DNA of 64,000 nucleotides from Thalassobius sp. Cn5-15 (GTDB lineage: Bacteria; Pseudomonadota; Alphaproteobacteria; Rhodobacterales; Rhodobacteraceae), in assembly GCF_022347685.1 (NCBI RefSeq), contig NZ_JAKRGF010000002.1:186001-250000 (forward strand), written 5' to 3'. The notes under the pieces are model-generated. The model made no database searches and had not been told where the DNA came from. It saw only the letters and a program-made list of their open reading frames with translations. The number at the start of each line of letters is the position of its first letter. Positions within the stretch are counted from its first letter, which is position 1. Below, one piece after another: positions 8,456 to 17,200 of the stretch. A program made the translations under genes and the position numbers.

Positions 8456-9619
8456 ATGGGTATTTTCGACTTCCTCACTGGGGAATTCATCGACGTTATT
8501 CACTGGGTTGATGACAGTCGCGACACATTGGTCTGGCGTTTTGAGCGCGAGGGCCATGAAATCAAATATGGCGCCAAACTGACTGTGCGCGAGAGCCAAG
8601 CGGCAGTCTTTGTGCACGAAGGCCAGCTGGCCGATGTGTTCAGCCCTGGGCTCTATATGCTTGAAACCAACAACATGCCGCTGATGACGACGCTGCAGCA
8701 CTGGGACCACGGGTTCAAAAGCCCGTTCAAGTCTGAAATATACTTCGTCAACACCAACCGGTTTACCAATCTGAAATGGGGCACCAAAAACCCCATCATG
8801 CTGCGCGATCCCGAATTTGGCCCGACCCGCATCCGTGCCTTTGGCACCTACACAATCAAAGTGTCTGACCCCGCATTGTTCCTGACAGAGATTGTCGGAA
8901 CCGATGGCGAGTTCACGATGGATGAGGTCAGCTTCCAGATCCGCAACATCATCGTACAGGAATTTTCCCGAGCTATTGCCGCTGCGGGCATTCCGGTGCT
9001 GGATATGGCCGCCAATACGGCCGAAGTTGGCAAGCTGATCGCGCAGGCCATCGATCCGGTTCTGGCGGGGTATGGCCTGTCCATTCCGGAACTTTACATC
9101 GAAAACATCTCCCTGCCGCCCGCAGTGGAAAAGGCGCTGGACGCCCGTACATCCCGCGGCATTGCCGGAAACCTCGACGACCACATGAAATGGAAAGCCG
9201 CCGAGGCAATGGGCAATGGCGGCGCACTGGATCAATCCATGGGGGCCGGCATGGGAATGGGCATGGGCCTGCAGATGGCCCAAGCCATGGGCGCTCAGAT
9301 GTCTCAACCGCAGCGCAGACCTCAAACTGGATCCCAGGCCGGACCATGGGGGGGCGCAGCAGCACAGGCAGCCCCTGCCGCTATGGCTCCACCGCCCCCG
9401 CCCCCTGTGGAGCACGTCTGGCACATCGCTGAAAACGGCCAGACCAAAGGCCCCTTTTCCAAGGCCCAGATGGGCCGCATGGCCCAAACGGGTGAACTAA
9501 AGCGTGAGACCCACGTCTGGACGCCCGGTCAGGACGGCTGGAAAACCGCAGATGAGGTGGCCGAACTGGCGCAGTTGTTCACCGTGATGCCGCCCCCACC
9601 CCCGCCGCCGGGTATGTAA
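8456..9619 (+). CDS. SPFH-domain (virion-core-protein-like) protein with C-terminal GYF_2 domain
   Basis: 387 residues preceded by a strong Shine-Dalgarno, GAAGGAGGG. Residues 1-250 are the SPFH-like domain of the YdjI/virion-core-protein family (starts MGIFDFLTGEFIDVIHW, with LTVRESQAAVFVHEGQL and FGTYTIKVSDP). Next is a Gly/Met- and Gln/Pro-rich linker with GMGMGMGLQMAQAMGAQM. The last 60 residues are a GYF_2 domain (WHIAENGQTKGPFSKAQMGRMAQTGEL), known to bind proline-rich peptides, and the protein ends in proline runs. Such proteins usually occur with a zinc-ribbon protein and TelA, and probably assemble as cytosolic or membrane-associated oligomers. Confidence 0.85.
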   Translation: MGIFDFLTGEFIDVIHWVDDSRDTLVWRFEREGHEIKYGAKLTVRESQAAVFVHEGQLADVFSPGLYMLETNNMPLMTTLQHWDHGFKSPFKSEIYFVNTNRFTNLKWGTKNPIMLRDPEFGPTRIRAFGTYTIKVSDPALFLTEIVGTDGEFTMDEVSFQIRNIIVQEFSRAIAAAGIPVLDMAANTAEVGKLIAQAIDPVLAGYGLSIPELYIENISLPPAVEKALDARTSRGIAGNLDDHMKWKAAEAMGNGGALDQSMGAGMGMGMGLQMAQAMGAQMSQPQRRPQTGSQAGPWGGAAAQAAPAAMAPPPPPPVEHVWHIAENGQTKGPFSKAQMGRMAQTGELKRETHVWTPGQDGWKTADEVAELAQLFTVMPPPPPPPGM

Positions 9620-9625
9620 GGTAAT

Positions 9626-10141
9626 ATGCCAAACCAAGCCTACGTTCAGACCATGGCCAGATATAACCTCTGGCAAAACGAAAACCTGATCACCGCCGCT
9701 GATACCCTGTCAGCGGCGGAGCGTCTGCAGGATCGTGGCGCCTTCTTCGGATCGATCAACGCGACGTTTTCGCATCTCTATTGGGGCGACATGATTTGGC
9801 TCAGCCGGTTTGCCGGTACACCAGCGCCGACGACTGGCATCCCTCAGTCAACGGGCTTTGCCGATGACTGGCAGGCGTTCAAAACAGACAGAAAGGCTTT
9901 CGATCTGCGCATCCTCAAATGGGCACACGAGGTTACGCCAGACTGGTTTCAAGGCGACCTCAGCTGGTTTTCCGGTGCCATCGGACAGGATGTGACCAAG
10001 CCGAAAACGACCCTGGCAATGCAGCTCTTTAACCACCAGACCCATCACCGTGGCCAGATCCACGCGATGCTAACCGCCGCAGGTGCGCGTCCGCAGGATA
10101 CAGATCTGCCATTCATGCCGAATGAATATCTGACCATGTAA
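9626..10141 (+). CDS. DinB-family protein
   Basis: 171 residues, the usual size. It starts with YVQTMARYNLWQNENLI and ends with the metal-binding region LFNHQTHHRGQIHAML, together with SHLYWGDMIWLSRFAG. The three histidines expected to bind a divalent metal in the DinB four-helix bundle are present. Relatives include thiol-dependent enzymes such as bacillithiol or mycothiol S-transferases, but the substrate here cannot be told. It starts 6 bases after the SPFH gene, so it is probably co-transcribed with it, and it converges on the Lrp-type regulator. Confidence 0.88.
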   Translation: MPNQAYVQTMARYNLWQNENLITAADTLSAAERLQDRGAFFGSINATFSHLYWGDMIWLSRFAGTPAPTTGIPQSTGFADDWQAFKTDRKAFDLRILKWAHEVTPDWFQGDLSWFSGAIGQDVTKPKTTLAMQLFNHQTHHRGQIHAMLTAAGARPQDTDLPFMPNEYLTM

Positions 10142-10202
10142 ACGCACCACATCTAGGGACGCGGTATAAACTGTCAGCCTTGCCCGCTGCCCCCCCCCGC
10201 TG

Positions 10203-10625
10203 CTACCTCACTGTCTTCAAAACAATATGTGACGTACTCCTGACGACCAGATCACTCTGCCCGATACGGTCATTCAACGTCGTCAGCGCGGCCACATTCG
10301 GCACCGCGCAACGCACCAGAGCATCGACATCCCCAGACAATGACAGCACCTCCTGTACCCCAGTCAGCGACGACAGCCAGTCCAAGGCAGGTGCACAGGG
10401 CCGCACTGCTATTGTCACAAACAAGACCGCGCGGATAAGACTGCCGTCCTCCTGTGACACAATCGCGCGATAGCCTTCGATGACACCGGCAGCTTCCAGA
10501 CGCGTCACACGGTCCTGCACTGCTGTGCGCGACAAGCCAATCTGGCGTCCAACTTCTGCAGCGCTGGTCCGACCATTTCCTTCTAGAATTGCCACAATGC
10601 GTTTGTCGGTCTGATCCACGTTCAT
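10203..10625 (-). CDS. Lrp/AsnC-family transcriptional regulator
   Basis: 140 residues. The N-terminal winged HTH reads MNVDQTDKRIVAILEGNGR then AEVGRQIGLSRTAVQDRVTRLEAAGVIEGY. It is followed by a short RAM ligand-binding domain (SLTGVQEVLSLSGDVDALVRCAVPN). Start at the ATG at 10625; upstream codons in the frame are not Lrp-like. It is divergent from a cupin gene 113 bases away, so it probably controls that gene and itself from the shared region. The effector, usually an amino acid or small metabolite, is unknown. Confidence 0.92.
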   Translation of the reverse strand: MNVDQTDKRIVAILEGNGRTSAAEVGRQIGLSRTAVQDRVTRLEAAGVIEGYRAIVSQEDGSLIRAVLFVTIAVRPCAPALDWLSSLTGVQEVLSLSGDVDALVRCAVPNVAALTTLNDRIGQSDLVVRSTSHIVLKTVR

Positions 10626-10738
10626 TTCCTTCGATTGGCAGGGGGATGCCGTCGGTGCGCAACTCCCGCGCGTAGCGCCAGCTAGGTAATATAGCCGGTG
10701 ACACGACACATCATATCGCGACCAATGACGAGGGAAAT

Positions 10739-11050
10739 ATGCAAAAGATCACCGCCAAAGACTTCACCGGCCAAAACGCCTGGGACGCTTTGGACATCGC
10801 CCAGATTGAGGGTGCAACTGTGCGCCTGCATTGGACCGACGCCCCCTACAAGTGGCATGTAAACGATGGGGCCGAGGTCTTCGTCGTGCTGGATGGTGCG
10901 GTCGATATGCACGTGCGCGACGACGGCGTCGAAAACGTACTGCGACTGGAATGCGGGGACATTTTTCATGCCAAGGACGGGGATGAGCACGTCGCCTACC
11001 CTGACGGTGTTGCGCGCGCATTGGTTATTGAAAAGACTGGCAGTGTGTGA
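10739..11050 (+). CDS. Small single-domain cupin protein
   Basis: 103 residues with the cupin-2 fold: KWHVNDGAEVFVVLDGAVDMHVRD forms motif 1 and GDIFHAKDGDEHVAYPDG motif 2. Histidines W-H and D-E-H, plus the motif 1 Glu, could bind a metal. It stands alone, transcribed away from the Lrp regulator, and ends at a GC-rich bidirectional terminator. The function of such stand-alone cupins (enzyme or ligand-binding) cannot be assigned from sequence. The Lrp pairing suggests an amino-acid or small-metabolite link. Confidence 0.85.
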   Translation: MQKITAKDFTGQNAWDALDIAQIEGATVRLHWTDAPYKWHVNDGAEVFVVLDGAVDMHVRDDGVENVLRLECGDIFHAKDGDEHVAYPDGVARALVIEKTGSV

Positions 11051-11067
11051 CGCCAGTTGAGCAAAAC

Positions 11068-11097
11068 AAAAGCGCCCTCCGATCCGGGGGCGCTTTT
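11068..11097. terminator. Bidirectional rho-independent terminator
   Basis: Perfect inverted repeat AAAAGCGCCC / GGGCGCTTTT with a 10-base loop. T-runs are present on both strands, so it serves the cupin gene (+) and the CZB protein gene ending at 11129 (-). Confidence 0.88.
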
Positions 11098-11128
11098 CGG
11101 TTGAGAGAGCCGAGTAAGTTTGTGGCGT

Positions 11129-11506
11129 TTACGAAATCTCAACTTTCCAGTGCGACAGTGCCTTGGTCAGAGCCGCAGCTGCGTCGGCGTAGTAGCCAGT
11201 GGCCAGTTCATCAATCGCCGCGTCGAAATTGCCGGTGGCGATCAGCGCAGCCACACCGCAGGCGGCGTCGTGCAGGTCAATGTGCAGCGCGTCAACTTCT
11301 TTGGCGCGGGTGATCATCTGTGCGTTGTCTTTCAGGAAGGAGATCAGTTTACCCAGACCACATTTCTCGGCGTTCTTATAGGCGCGCACCGGCAGGCTGC
11401 GGTTGCCGTCGATGGCAGCGGCGCGCAGCTGATGACCCAGAACGTAATGTGCAACGATGCTGTTGTTGATGATCTCAGCGGTGTTCAGAACGGTCATCTG
11501 GGTCAT
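11129..11506 (-). CDS. Stand-alone CZB (chemoreceptor zinc-binding) domain protein, copy 1
   Basis: 125 residues, all helical. I read it as a CZB domain without any output domain. The candidate zinc ligands are His20, Cys49 (KCGLGK), His75 and His79 (LHIDLH). Their spacing (29, 26, 4) closely follows the H-C-H-H pattern of CZB domains such as that of E. coli DgcZ (about 30, 27, 4). CZB domains normally sit on chemoreceptors or diguanylate cyclases and sense zinc or oxidants through the Cys. Copy 2 (11895-12272) is collinear and about 78% identical by my count. It ends at the bidirectional terminator and has the shared promoter described at 11559-11631. Partners are unknown. Confidence 0.72.
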   Translation of the reverse strand: MTQMTVLNTAEIINNSIVAHYVLGHQLRAAAIDGNRSLPVRAYKNAEKCGLGKLISFLKDNAQMITRAKEVDALHIDLHDAACGVAALIATGNFDAAIDELATGYYADAAAALTKALSHWKVEIS

Positions 11507-11558
11507 GGTGTTTCTCTTTCTCGTTTGTCGCTTATGCGATTGTGTGCTCGTGCTCTCT

Positions 11559-11631
11559 ACAAACGAATATAGATATCCGCCTTTATCGCCTCAATTGAGA
11601 TAAAGTATGGTCCGCCCTCTCGATGGTCCTA
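11559..11631 (-). promoter_or_regulatory. Conserved upstream region of CZB copy 1
   Basis: Read on the minus strand, the order is TAGGACCAT (11631-11623), 13 bases, CATACTTTATCTCA (11609-11596), then TCGTTTGTAG from 11566. The same boxes occur before copy 2 with identical spacing: 22 bases from the start of TAGGACCAT to CATACTT, and 44 from CATACTT to CGTTTGT. The downstream boxes recur before copy 3. A TATATT candidate -10 lies just before the CGTTTGT box. A second CGTTTGT at 11522-11528 faces the ACAAACG at 11559, so the transcript leader could form a stem. The rest of the 388-base gap holds an inverted repeat and the copy 2 terminator. Confidence 0.6.
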
Positions 11632-11721
11632 AGGCGCATAGGCCGTTCCGGCGGGGACGGCGCGGCCTTTTGCCGGATGGTGCTAAAATGCGCCCTCTCG
11701 AACCGCTGGCACGGACCTAGA

Positions 11722-11746
11722 AAGGATATAGTCGCGATATATCCTT
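11722..11746. repeat. 9-bp inverted repeat with 7-base spacer
   Basis: AAGGATATA, spacer GTCGCGA, TATATCCTT: a perfect dyad in the non-coding stretch between CZB copies 1 and 2. There is no T-run, so an operator or RNA stem is more likely than a terminator. No repeat of it was noticed elsewhere in the window. Confidence 0.5.
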
Positions 11747-11835
11747 CGGGAGGTAGAAGGCAGGGAAAATGGGTGGGGGGCGGAGGCCAACAGGCAGATA
11801 ATCTACGCCCCCACACTCCACAAAAAGGCGCACAC

Positions 11836-11865
11836 AAAAAGGCGCCCCGGTGGGTCCGAGGCGCC
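11836..11865 (-). terminator. Rho-independent terminator of CZB copy 2
   Basis: On the minus strand the arms GGCGCCTCGG and CCGGGGCGCC pair across a short loop and are followed by TTTTTGTG, 30 bases after the stop codon of copy 2. Confidence 0.8.
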
Positions 11866-11894
11866 ATAAGAGCAATCGTTACCGTACTAAAGCG

Positions 11895-12272
11895 TTAGAC
11901 GGTTTCCATTTTCCAATATGACAGCGCCTTGGTCAGAGCAGAGGCCGCTGTGGCGTAATAGCCGGTGGCCAGTTCATCAATCGCCTCGTCAAAGTGACCA
12001 GTGGCGATCAGCGCGGCCACGCCACAGGCGGCGTCGTGCAAATCAAGATGCAGTGCGTCGACTTCTTTGGAACGGTCGGTCATCTGGTCGTTTTCCTTCA
12101 GAAAGGCGATCAGTTTGCCCAGACCACATTTCTGCGAATTTCTATAAGCGCGCACCGGCAGGGCCCGGTTTTCCTCATAGGCGGCGGCGCGCAGCTGATG
12201 GCCCAGAACGAAGTGAGCAACGATCGCGTTGTTAATGATCTCGCAAGTGTTGGTGACTGTCTTCTGGGTCAT
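11895..12272 (-). CDS. Stand-alone CZB domain protein, copy 2
   Basis: 125 residues and collinear with copy 1 without gaps; I count about 27 differences. The candidate ligands are conserved at identical positions: His20, Cys49 (KCGLGK), His75 and His79 (LHLDLH). An extra Cys at position 10 is absent from copy 1. It has its own promoter and terminator, so the copies are separate units, not an operon. The near-identity of the core (VDALH, DLHDAACGVAALIATG, IDELATGYYA) suggests recent duplication under purifying selection. The function is presumably sensing or binding zinc or a redox signal, with an unidentified partner. Confidence 0.72.
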   Translation of the reverse strand: MTQKTVTNTCEIINNAIVAHFVLGHQLRAAAYEENRALPVRAYRNSQKCGLGKLIAFLKENDQMTDRSKEVDALHLDLHDAACGVAALIATGHFDEAIDELATGYYATAASALTKALSYWKMETV

Positions 12273-12326
12273 GACGTATCTCTCTCTTGGTTGATCGCGT
12301 AATGCGAATGGTTGCTCTCAATAACT

Positions 12327-12399
12327 ACAAACGACAGTATCACCCCCCATTTTAGGAAGATAATGAGAATAAGTATGACAGGCGCTCTCAATGGTCCTA
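12327..12399 (-). promoter_or_regulatory. Conserved upstream region of CZB copy 2
   Basis: Minus strand: TAGGACCAT (12399-12391), 13 bases, CATACTTATTCTCA (12377-12364), then TCGTTTGTAG from 12334, spacing identical to copy 1. Between them CTAAAATGGGG matches CTAAAAAGGGG at the same offset before copy 3. The boxes could be a promoter plus activator site, or an unusual sigma-factor promoter. Confidence 0.6.
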
Positions 12400-12412
12400 G
12401 CCGGACTAGGAC
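12394..12412. repeat. 7-bp inverted repeat upstream of CZB copy 2
   Basis: GTCCTAG, spacer CCGGA, CTAGGAC, followed by a third half-site GGTCCTAG shortly after. It overlaps the TAGGACCAT box shared with copy 1, so it may be a regulator-binding site. The remaining non-coding stretch, up to the terminator at 12625, shows nothing else I can name. Confidence 0.5.
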
Positions 12413-12624
12413 TTTGGTCCTAGTGATCCGGCTTTGGTCATAAAAAGTGGCGCTCTTTCAGAAGATTGCAGCATTTTTCATGCCAACTCTGCCCGACTGA
12501 CCTGCTCTCAATTTGCGTCCTGTGCCCACCTGCACTCTGACTTTCCTGTCCTCTAAGGACGGATTGAATTGTGGCATCTTTGTGGCGGACACGAGACCAT
12601 TTGTGGCCGCTCATATCGCCATAG

Positions 12625-12656
12625 AAAAAGGCGGCGTCCCCCCGGATCGCCGCCTT
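12625..12656 (-). terminator. Rho-independent terminator of CZB copy 3
   Basis: Minus strand: AAGGCGGCG pairs with CGCCGCCTT across an 11-base loop and is followed by a T-run (TTTTTCTA), about 50 bases after the stop codon of copy 3. Confidence 0.83.
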
Positions 12657-12706
12657 CGTCAAGCAGTCAGTTGTCTGCCCGCCCCTCGCCCCTGAGGGAG
12701 CACAGT

Positions 12707-13129
12707 TTAGGCCGCCAGATCACGCACCTGCCAGCGCACCAGCGCCTGATTCAGTGCGGCGCTGATCTGCGGGAAAGCGCCAGTCGACATCGCTGCGCGG
12801 GCCTCATCGTGTTTGCCTTGTTTCACCATGAACGCCACCTCGGCCGCAGCGATATGCAGGTCCGCGTGCAGGCGGCGTACCTCTGCCAGATATTCAGACT
12901 GTTGCAGAGACAGCGGCAGGTCCATCAGGAAACGGCCAAATTCGCTGACCTCAGCCATGCGCAGCTCTTCAATGGTGACATGGGTGTTCTTGCGGGCTAC
13001 GGCGCGGATCATGCGCTGTTTCCACGCGCCATGCGCTTTCAGCGCGCTTTGCAGTGCAACGTCCAGCCCCAGCAGGGTGGCAGGGGTGGCGTTCTGGTTT
13101 GCTGCGGTCGCGGTCATGTTGGCAGTCAT
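12707..13129 (-). CDS. Diverged CZB-like protein, copy 3, lacking the zinc-ligand cysteine
   Basis: 140 residues. After an N-terminal extension rich in Thr, Ala and Asn it aligns with copies 1 and 2: His33, then the KCGLGK region as VSEFGR with Ser62 in place of Cys, then His88 and His92 (LHADLH). Spacing is again 29, 26, 4, so the fold and three histidines are kept while the cysteine is lost. The C-terminal half (VKQGKHDEARAAMSTGAFPQISAALNQALVRW) follows copy 1. It has the same promoter boxes as its neighbours. It may bind metal without thiol chemistry, or act as a partner or antagonist of copies 1 and 2. The start could also be Met5. Confidence 0.6.
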   Translation of the reverse strand: MTANMTATAANQNATPATLLGLDVALQSALKAHGAWKQRMIRAVARKNTHVTIEELRMAEVSEFGRFLMDLPLSLQQSEYLAEVRRLHADLHIAAAEVAFMVKQGKHDEARAAMSTGAFPQISAALNQALVRWQVRDLAA

Positions 13130-13179
13130 GGCGATGTCCTTCGGCTAAGGTGCTATCTTTTTCTGTGCGTTCAGATGTC

Positions 13180-13229
13180 AAAACGACATAGCCTCTCCCC
13201 TTTTTAGAAAAAAGATGAGAAAAAGTTTG
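13180..13229 (-). promoter_or_regulatory. Conserved upstream region of CZB copy 3
   Basis: Minus strand: CAAACTTTTTCTCA (13229-13216), CTAAAAAGGGG in the middle, then TATGTCGTTTT, with the CGTTT box 44 bases after the first box exactly as in copies 1 and 2. The more distant TAGGACCAT box is not present here. Confidence 0.55.
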
Positions 13230-13264
13230 GGTCGCCACCCACAAAAGTATGGGACGCCTATTTC

Positions 13265-14371
13265 ATGATGGATAACACATTGTCACAACACCATTTTCCC
13301 TGTGATCTCTGCGGGGCGGATTTCCGCTTTGACCCAACGAAAGGCCAACTGATTTGCGATCATTGCGGCAATGAGGGCGAAGTTCGGCAGAAAAACCCAT
13401 GGGCCGGCGGTATCCGCGAACTGGATTTTCAACAAGCGTTGGAGAATTTGCTGCCTGCACAAGCGATGGAGGAAACACGCGTTAGCGAATGCCCCAGCTG
13501 CGGCGCGCAAGTGGAAATGGATGGTGCCACTCATGCAGCAGAATGCCCTTTCTGTGCGACGCCCGTGGTGACCGGCACCGGCACACACCGCCACATCAAA
13601 CCGCGCGGCGTCCTGCCCTTTGCCCTGCAGGAACGCGATGCGCATGAGGCGATGAGCGCTTGGCTGGGCCGCCTGTGGTTTGCGCCGAACGGTTTGCAGG
13701 ACTACGCTCGCAAGGGCCGCAAGATGGAAGGCATTTATGTCCCCTACTGGACCTTTGATGCCCAGACAGACAGCCGCTATCGCGGTCAGCGTGGCACGGT
13801 TTACTATGAAACCCGCAGCGTCATGCGCGATGGCGAGATGAAGCAGGAACGGGTGCAAAAAATCCGCTGGCGCAATGTGTCAGGCCGTGTGGCGCGATTC
13901 TTTGATGATGTGCTGGTGCTGGCATCAAACGCGCTGCCGAAACGCTACACCGATGCGTTGGAGCCGTGGGACTTAGCCGCGATGGAGCCTTATCAACCTG
14001 AATACCTCGCCGGTTTTCGGGCAGAGGCTTACACGGTTGAGTTGACCGATGGCTTTAACGAGGCGCGCGAGCATATGGATCAGGTGATCCGCCGCGACGT
14101 GCGTTTCGACATCGGCGGGGATCGCCAACGTATCAGCGACGTGGAAACAGCGATCCGTGACGTGACCTTCAAACATGTTCTGCTGCCGGTCTGGGTCGCA
14201 GCCTATAAATATCGCGGTGAGAGCTACCGGTTTGTGGTCAACGGTCGCACCGGTCGTGTTCAGGGCGAACGCCCGTGGTCGAAATGGAAGATCGCGCTGG
14301 CAGCGCTTGCCGGTCTGATTGTGGCGGGTGGCATCGGCTATGCCATTGCGGTGAGCGAGGGCAAACTGTGA
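13265..14371 (+). CDS. Zinc-ribbon membrane protein of the TelA/SPFH module
   Basis: 368 residues. The N-terminus holds CxxC pairs of two zinc ribbons: CDLCGADF...CDHCGN and CPSCGAQV...CPFCATP. The middle carries IYVPYWTFDAQTDSRYRGQRG and VLVLASNALP, known from proteins loosely annotated as primosomal protein N' (replication factor Y)-like. No helicase motif is present, so that name is misleading. A single C-terminal membrane helix (KIALAALAGLIVAGGIGYAIAV) is followed by a short charged tail. Such proteins usually neighbour the SPFH/GYF protein found at 8456-9619. I start at the first of two adjacent ATGs; the second, at 13268, is equally possible. Confidence 0.8.
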   Translation: MMDNTLSQHHFPCDLCGADFRFDPTKGQLICDHCGNEGEVRQKNPWAGGIRELDFQQALENLLPAQAMEETRVSECPSCGAQVEMDGATHAAECPFCATPVVTGTGTHRHIKPRGVLPFALQERDAHEAMSAWLGRLWFAPNGLQDYARKGRKMEGIYVPYWTFDAQTDSRYRGQRGTVYYETRSVMRDGEMKQERVQKIRWRNVSGRVARFFDDVLVLASNALPKRYTDALEPWDLAAMEPYQPEYLAGFRAEAYTVELTDGFNEAREHMDQVIRRDVRFDIGGDRQRISDVETAIRDVTFKHVLLPVWVAAYKYRGESYRFVVNGRTGRVQGERPWSKWKIALAALAGLIVAGGIGYAIAVSEGKL

Positions 14372-14435
14372 CACAGTTGATCTCGTCGCGACCGTCGCAA
14401 TCAACGCCTGTTACGGCTTGATCAGACTTGCACAG

Positions 14436-14455
14436 GGCCGCGTTCTACGGCCTTT
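14436..14455 (+). terminator. Weak terminator-like hairpin after the zinc-ribbon gene
   Basis: GGCCG, seven-base loop, CGGCC, then TTTG. It lies between the zinc-ribbon gene and dtd. The stem is only 5 bp and the T-run short, so termination would be partial at best. Confidence 0.3.
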
Positions 14456-14493
14456 GTGGGACCACGAGTAAAACACCCGAAAGGAAGTCGCCC

Positions 14494-14940
14494 ATGCGCG
14501 CCCTGTTGCAACGTATTTCGCATGCCTCTGTCACAGTAGATGGCGAGAAAATCGGTCAGTCCGGTCCCGGCCTGTTGATCCTGATCTGCGCCATGCAGGG
14601 CGATACAGAGGCGCAGGCCGACTATCTGGCGGTCAAGATCGCCAAGCAGCGCATCTTCAAGGATGAAGCGGGCAAGATGAACAAATCCGTGCGTGACATC
14701 GACGGTTCCGCCCTTGTGGTGTCGCAGTTCACGCTGGCGGCTGACACCTCGCGCGGCAACCGCCCCGGCTTTTCAACCGCCGCACGACCAGAAGAGGGCA
14801 AGGCGCTTTATGAATACTTCGCTGCGAAACTGGCAGCTGAAGGCGTGCCGGTAGAGACGGGCGAATTCGGCGCCGACATGCAGGTCGAACTGCTAAACGA
14901 TGGCCCGGTGACCATCTGGATGGACACCGACGCAGGCTAA
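14494..14940 (+). CDS. dtd: D-aminoacyl-tRNA deacylase Dtd
   Basis: 148 residues. Starts [18 protein letters not shown] and contains SQFTLAAD and [14 protein letters not shown] plus the C-terminal NDGPVTIW with the Gly-cisPro motif that discriminates D-amino acids. Dtd removes D-amino acids, and glycine mischarged on tRNA-Ala, in the cytosol. The Shine-Dalgarno AAGGAAG at about 14481 fixes the start at 14494, although the frame is open to 14428. Confidence 0.95.
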   Translation: MRALLQRISHASVTVDGEKIGQSGPGLLILICAMQGDTEAQADYLAVKIAKQRIFKDEAGKMNKSVRDIDGSALVVSQFTLAADTSRGNRPGFSTAARPEEGKALYEYFAAKLAAEGVPVETGEFGADMQVELLNDGPVTIWMDTDAG

Positions 14941-14965
14941 GGCCGCAGGTGCAGAACACTGTGGG

Positions 14966-14992
14966 CGGGGCGCGATGCACGCCCCGTCCTTT
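14966..14992 (+). terminator. Rho-independent terminator of dtd
   Basis: CGGGGCG, seven-base loop, CGCCCCG, then TCCTTTT, 25 bases after the dtd stop. Confidence 0.7.
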
Positions 14993-15010
14993 TGTTGGCG
15001 TGGGGTCGGA

Positions 15011-16861
<1,851 letters not shown>

Positions 16862-16971
16862 TCAAGCGATAATCTCGAAAAGACCCAAGCCGAACGATGA
16901 GGCAGAAAGAGACCGCACGGATCCCATGAACAGGGCCCATATGCGGCCCAAAGGACGCACTGCGCCCCTTG

Positions 16972-17080
16972 GTCTCCCTACGCCAGTGTCAACTGGGTCA
17001 GGTTCTAAGGGTCGCGTCGCCGGTGCAAGGTTGCCCCTGCCCCTGTCAGCCTCTCAGTCTCCTTGGTGAGACTCCCCCGA
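16972..17080 (-). promoter_or_regulatory. TPP riboswitch upstream of thiC
   Basis: On the minus strand the THI-box signatures appear in order: GGGGAGTC, the pyrimidine-sensing ACTGAGAGG, and ACCCTTAGAACCTGA, then GCGTAGGGAGA closing the outer stem. This matches the TPP aptamer consensus (CTGAGA, ACCCTTNGAACCTGA, GCGNAGGGA). About 120 bases separate it from the thiC start, leaving room for an expression platform. The rest of the 348-base gap to the divergent isomerase gene carries nothing else clear. Confidence 0.95.
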
Positions 17081-17200
17081 CGGAGGCAGTGATGCGACGT
17101 TGGGTCATCCATGTCAACCGCAATGTCCGGCTGCATACGCAGCCCTTGCATCCGGTGTCTGGCGGATGGCATCAAACGAGAGAGAACAACGGAAGGCCAC

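Noticed and set aside
13265-14371. Primosomal protein N' (PriA) identity of the zinc-ribbon protein
   Set aside because: No Walker or helicase motifs and only 368 residues with a C-terminal membrane helix; that label in databases derives from zinc-ribbon similarity only.
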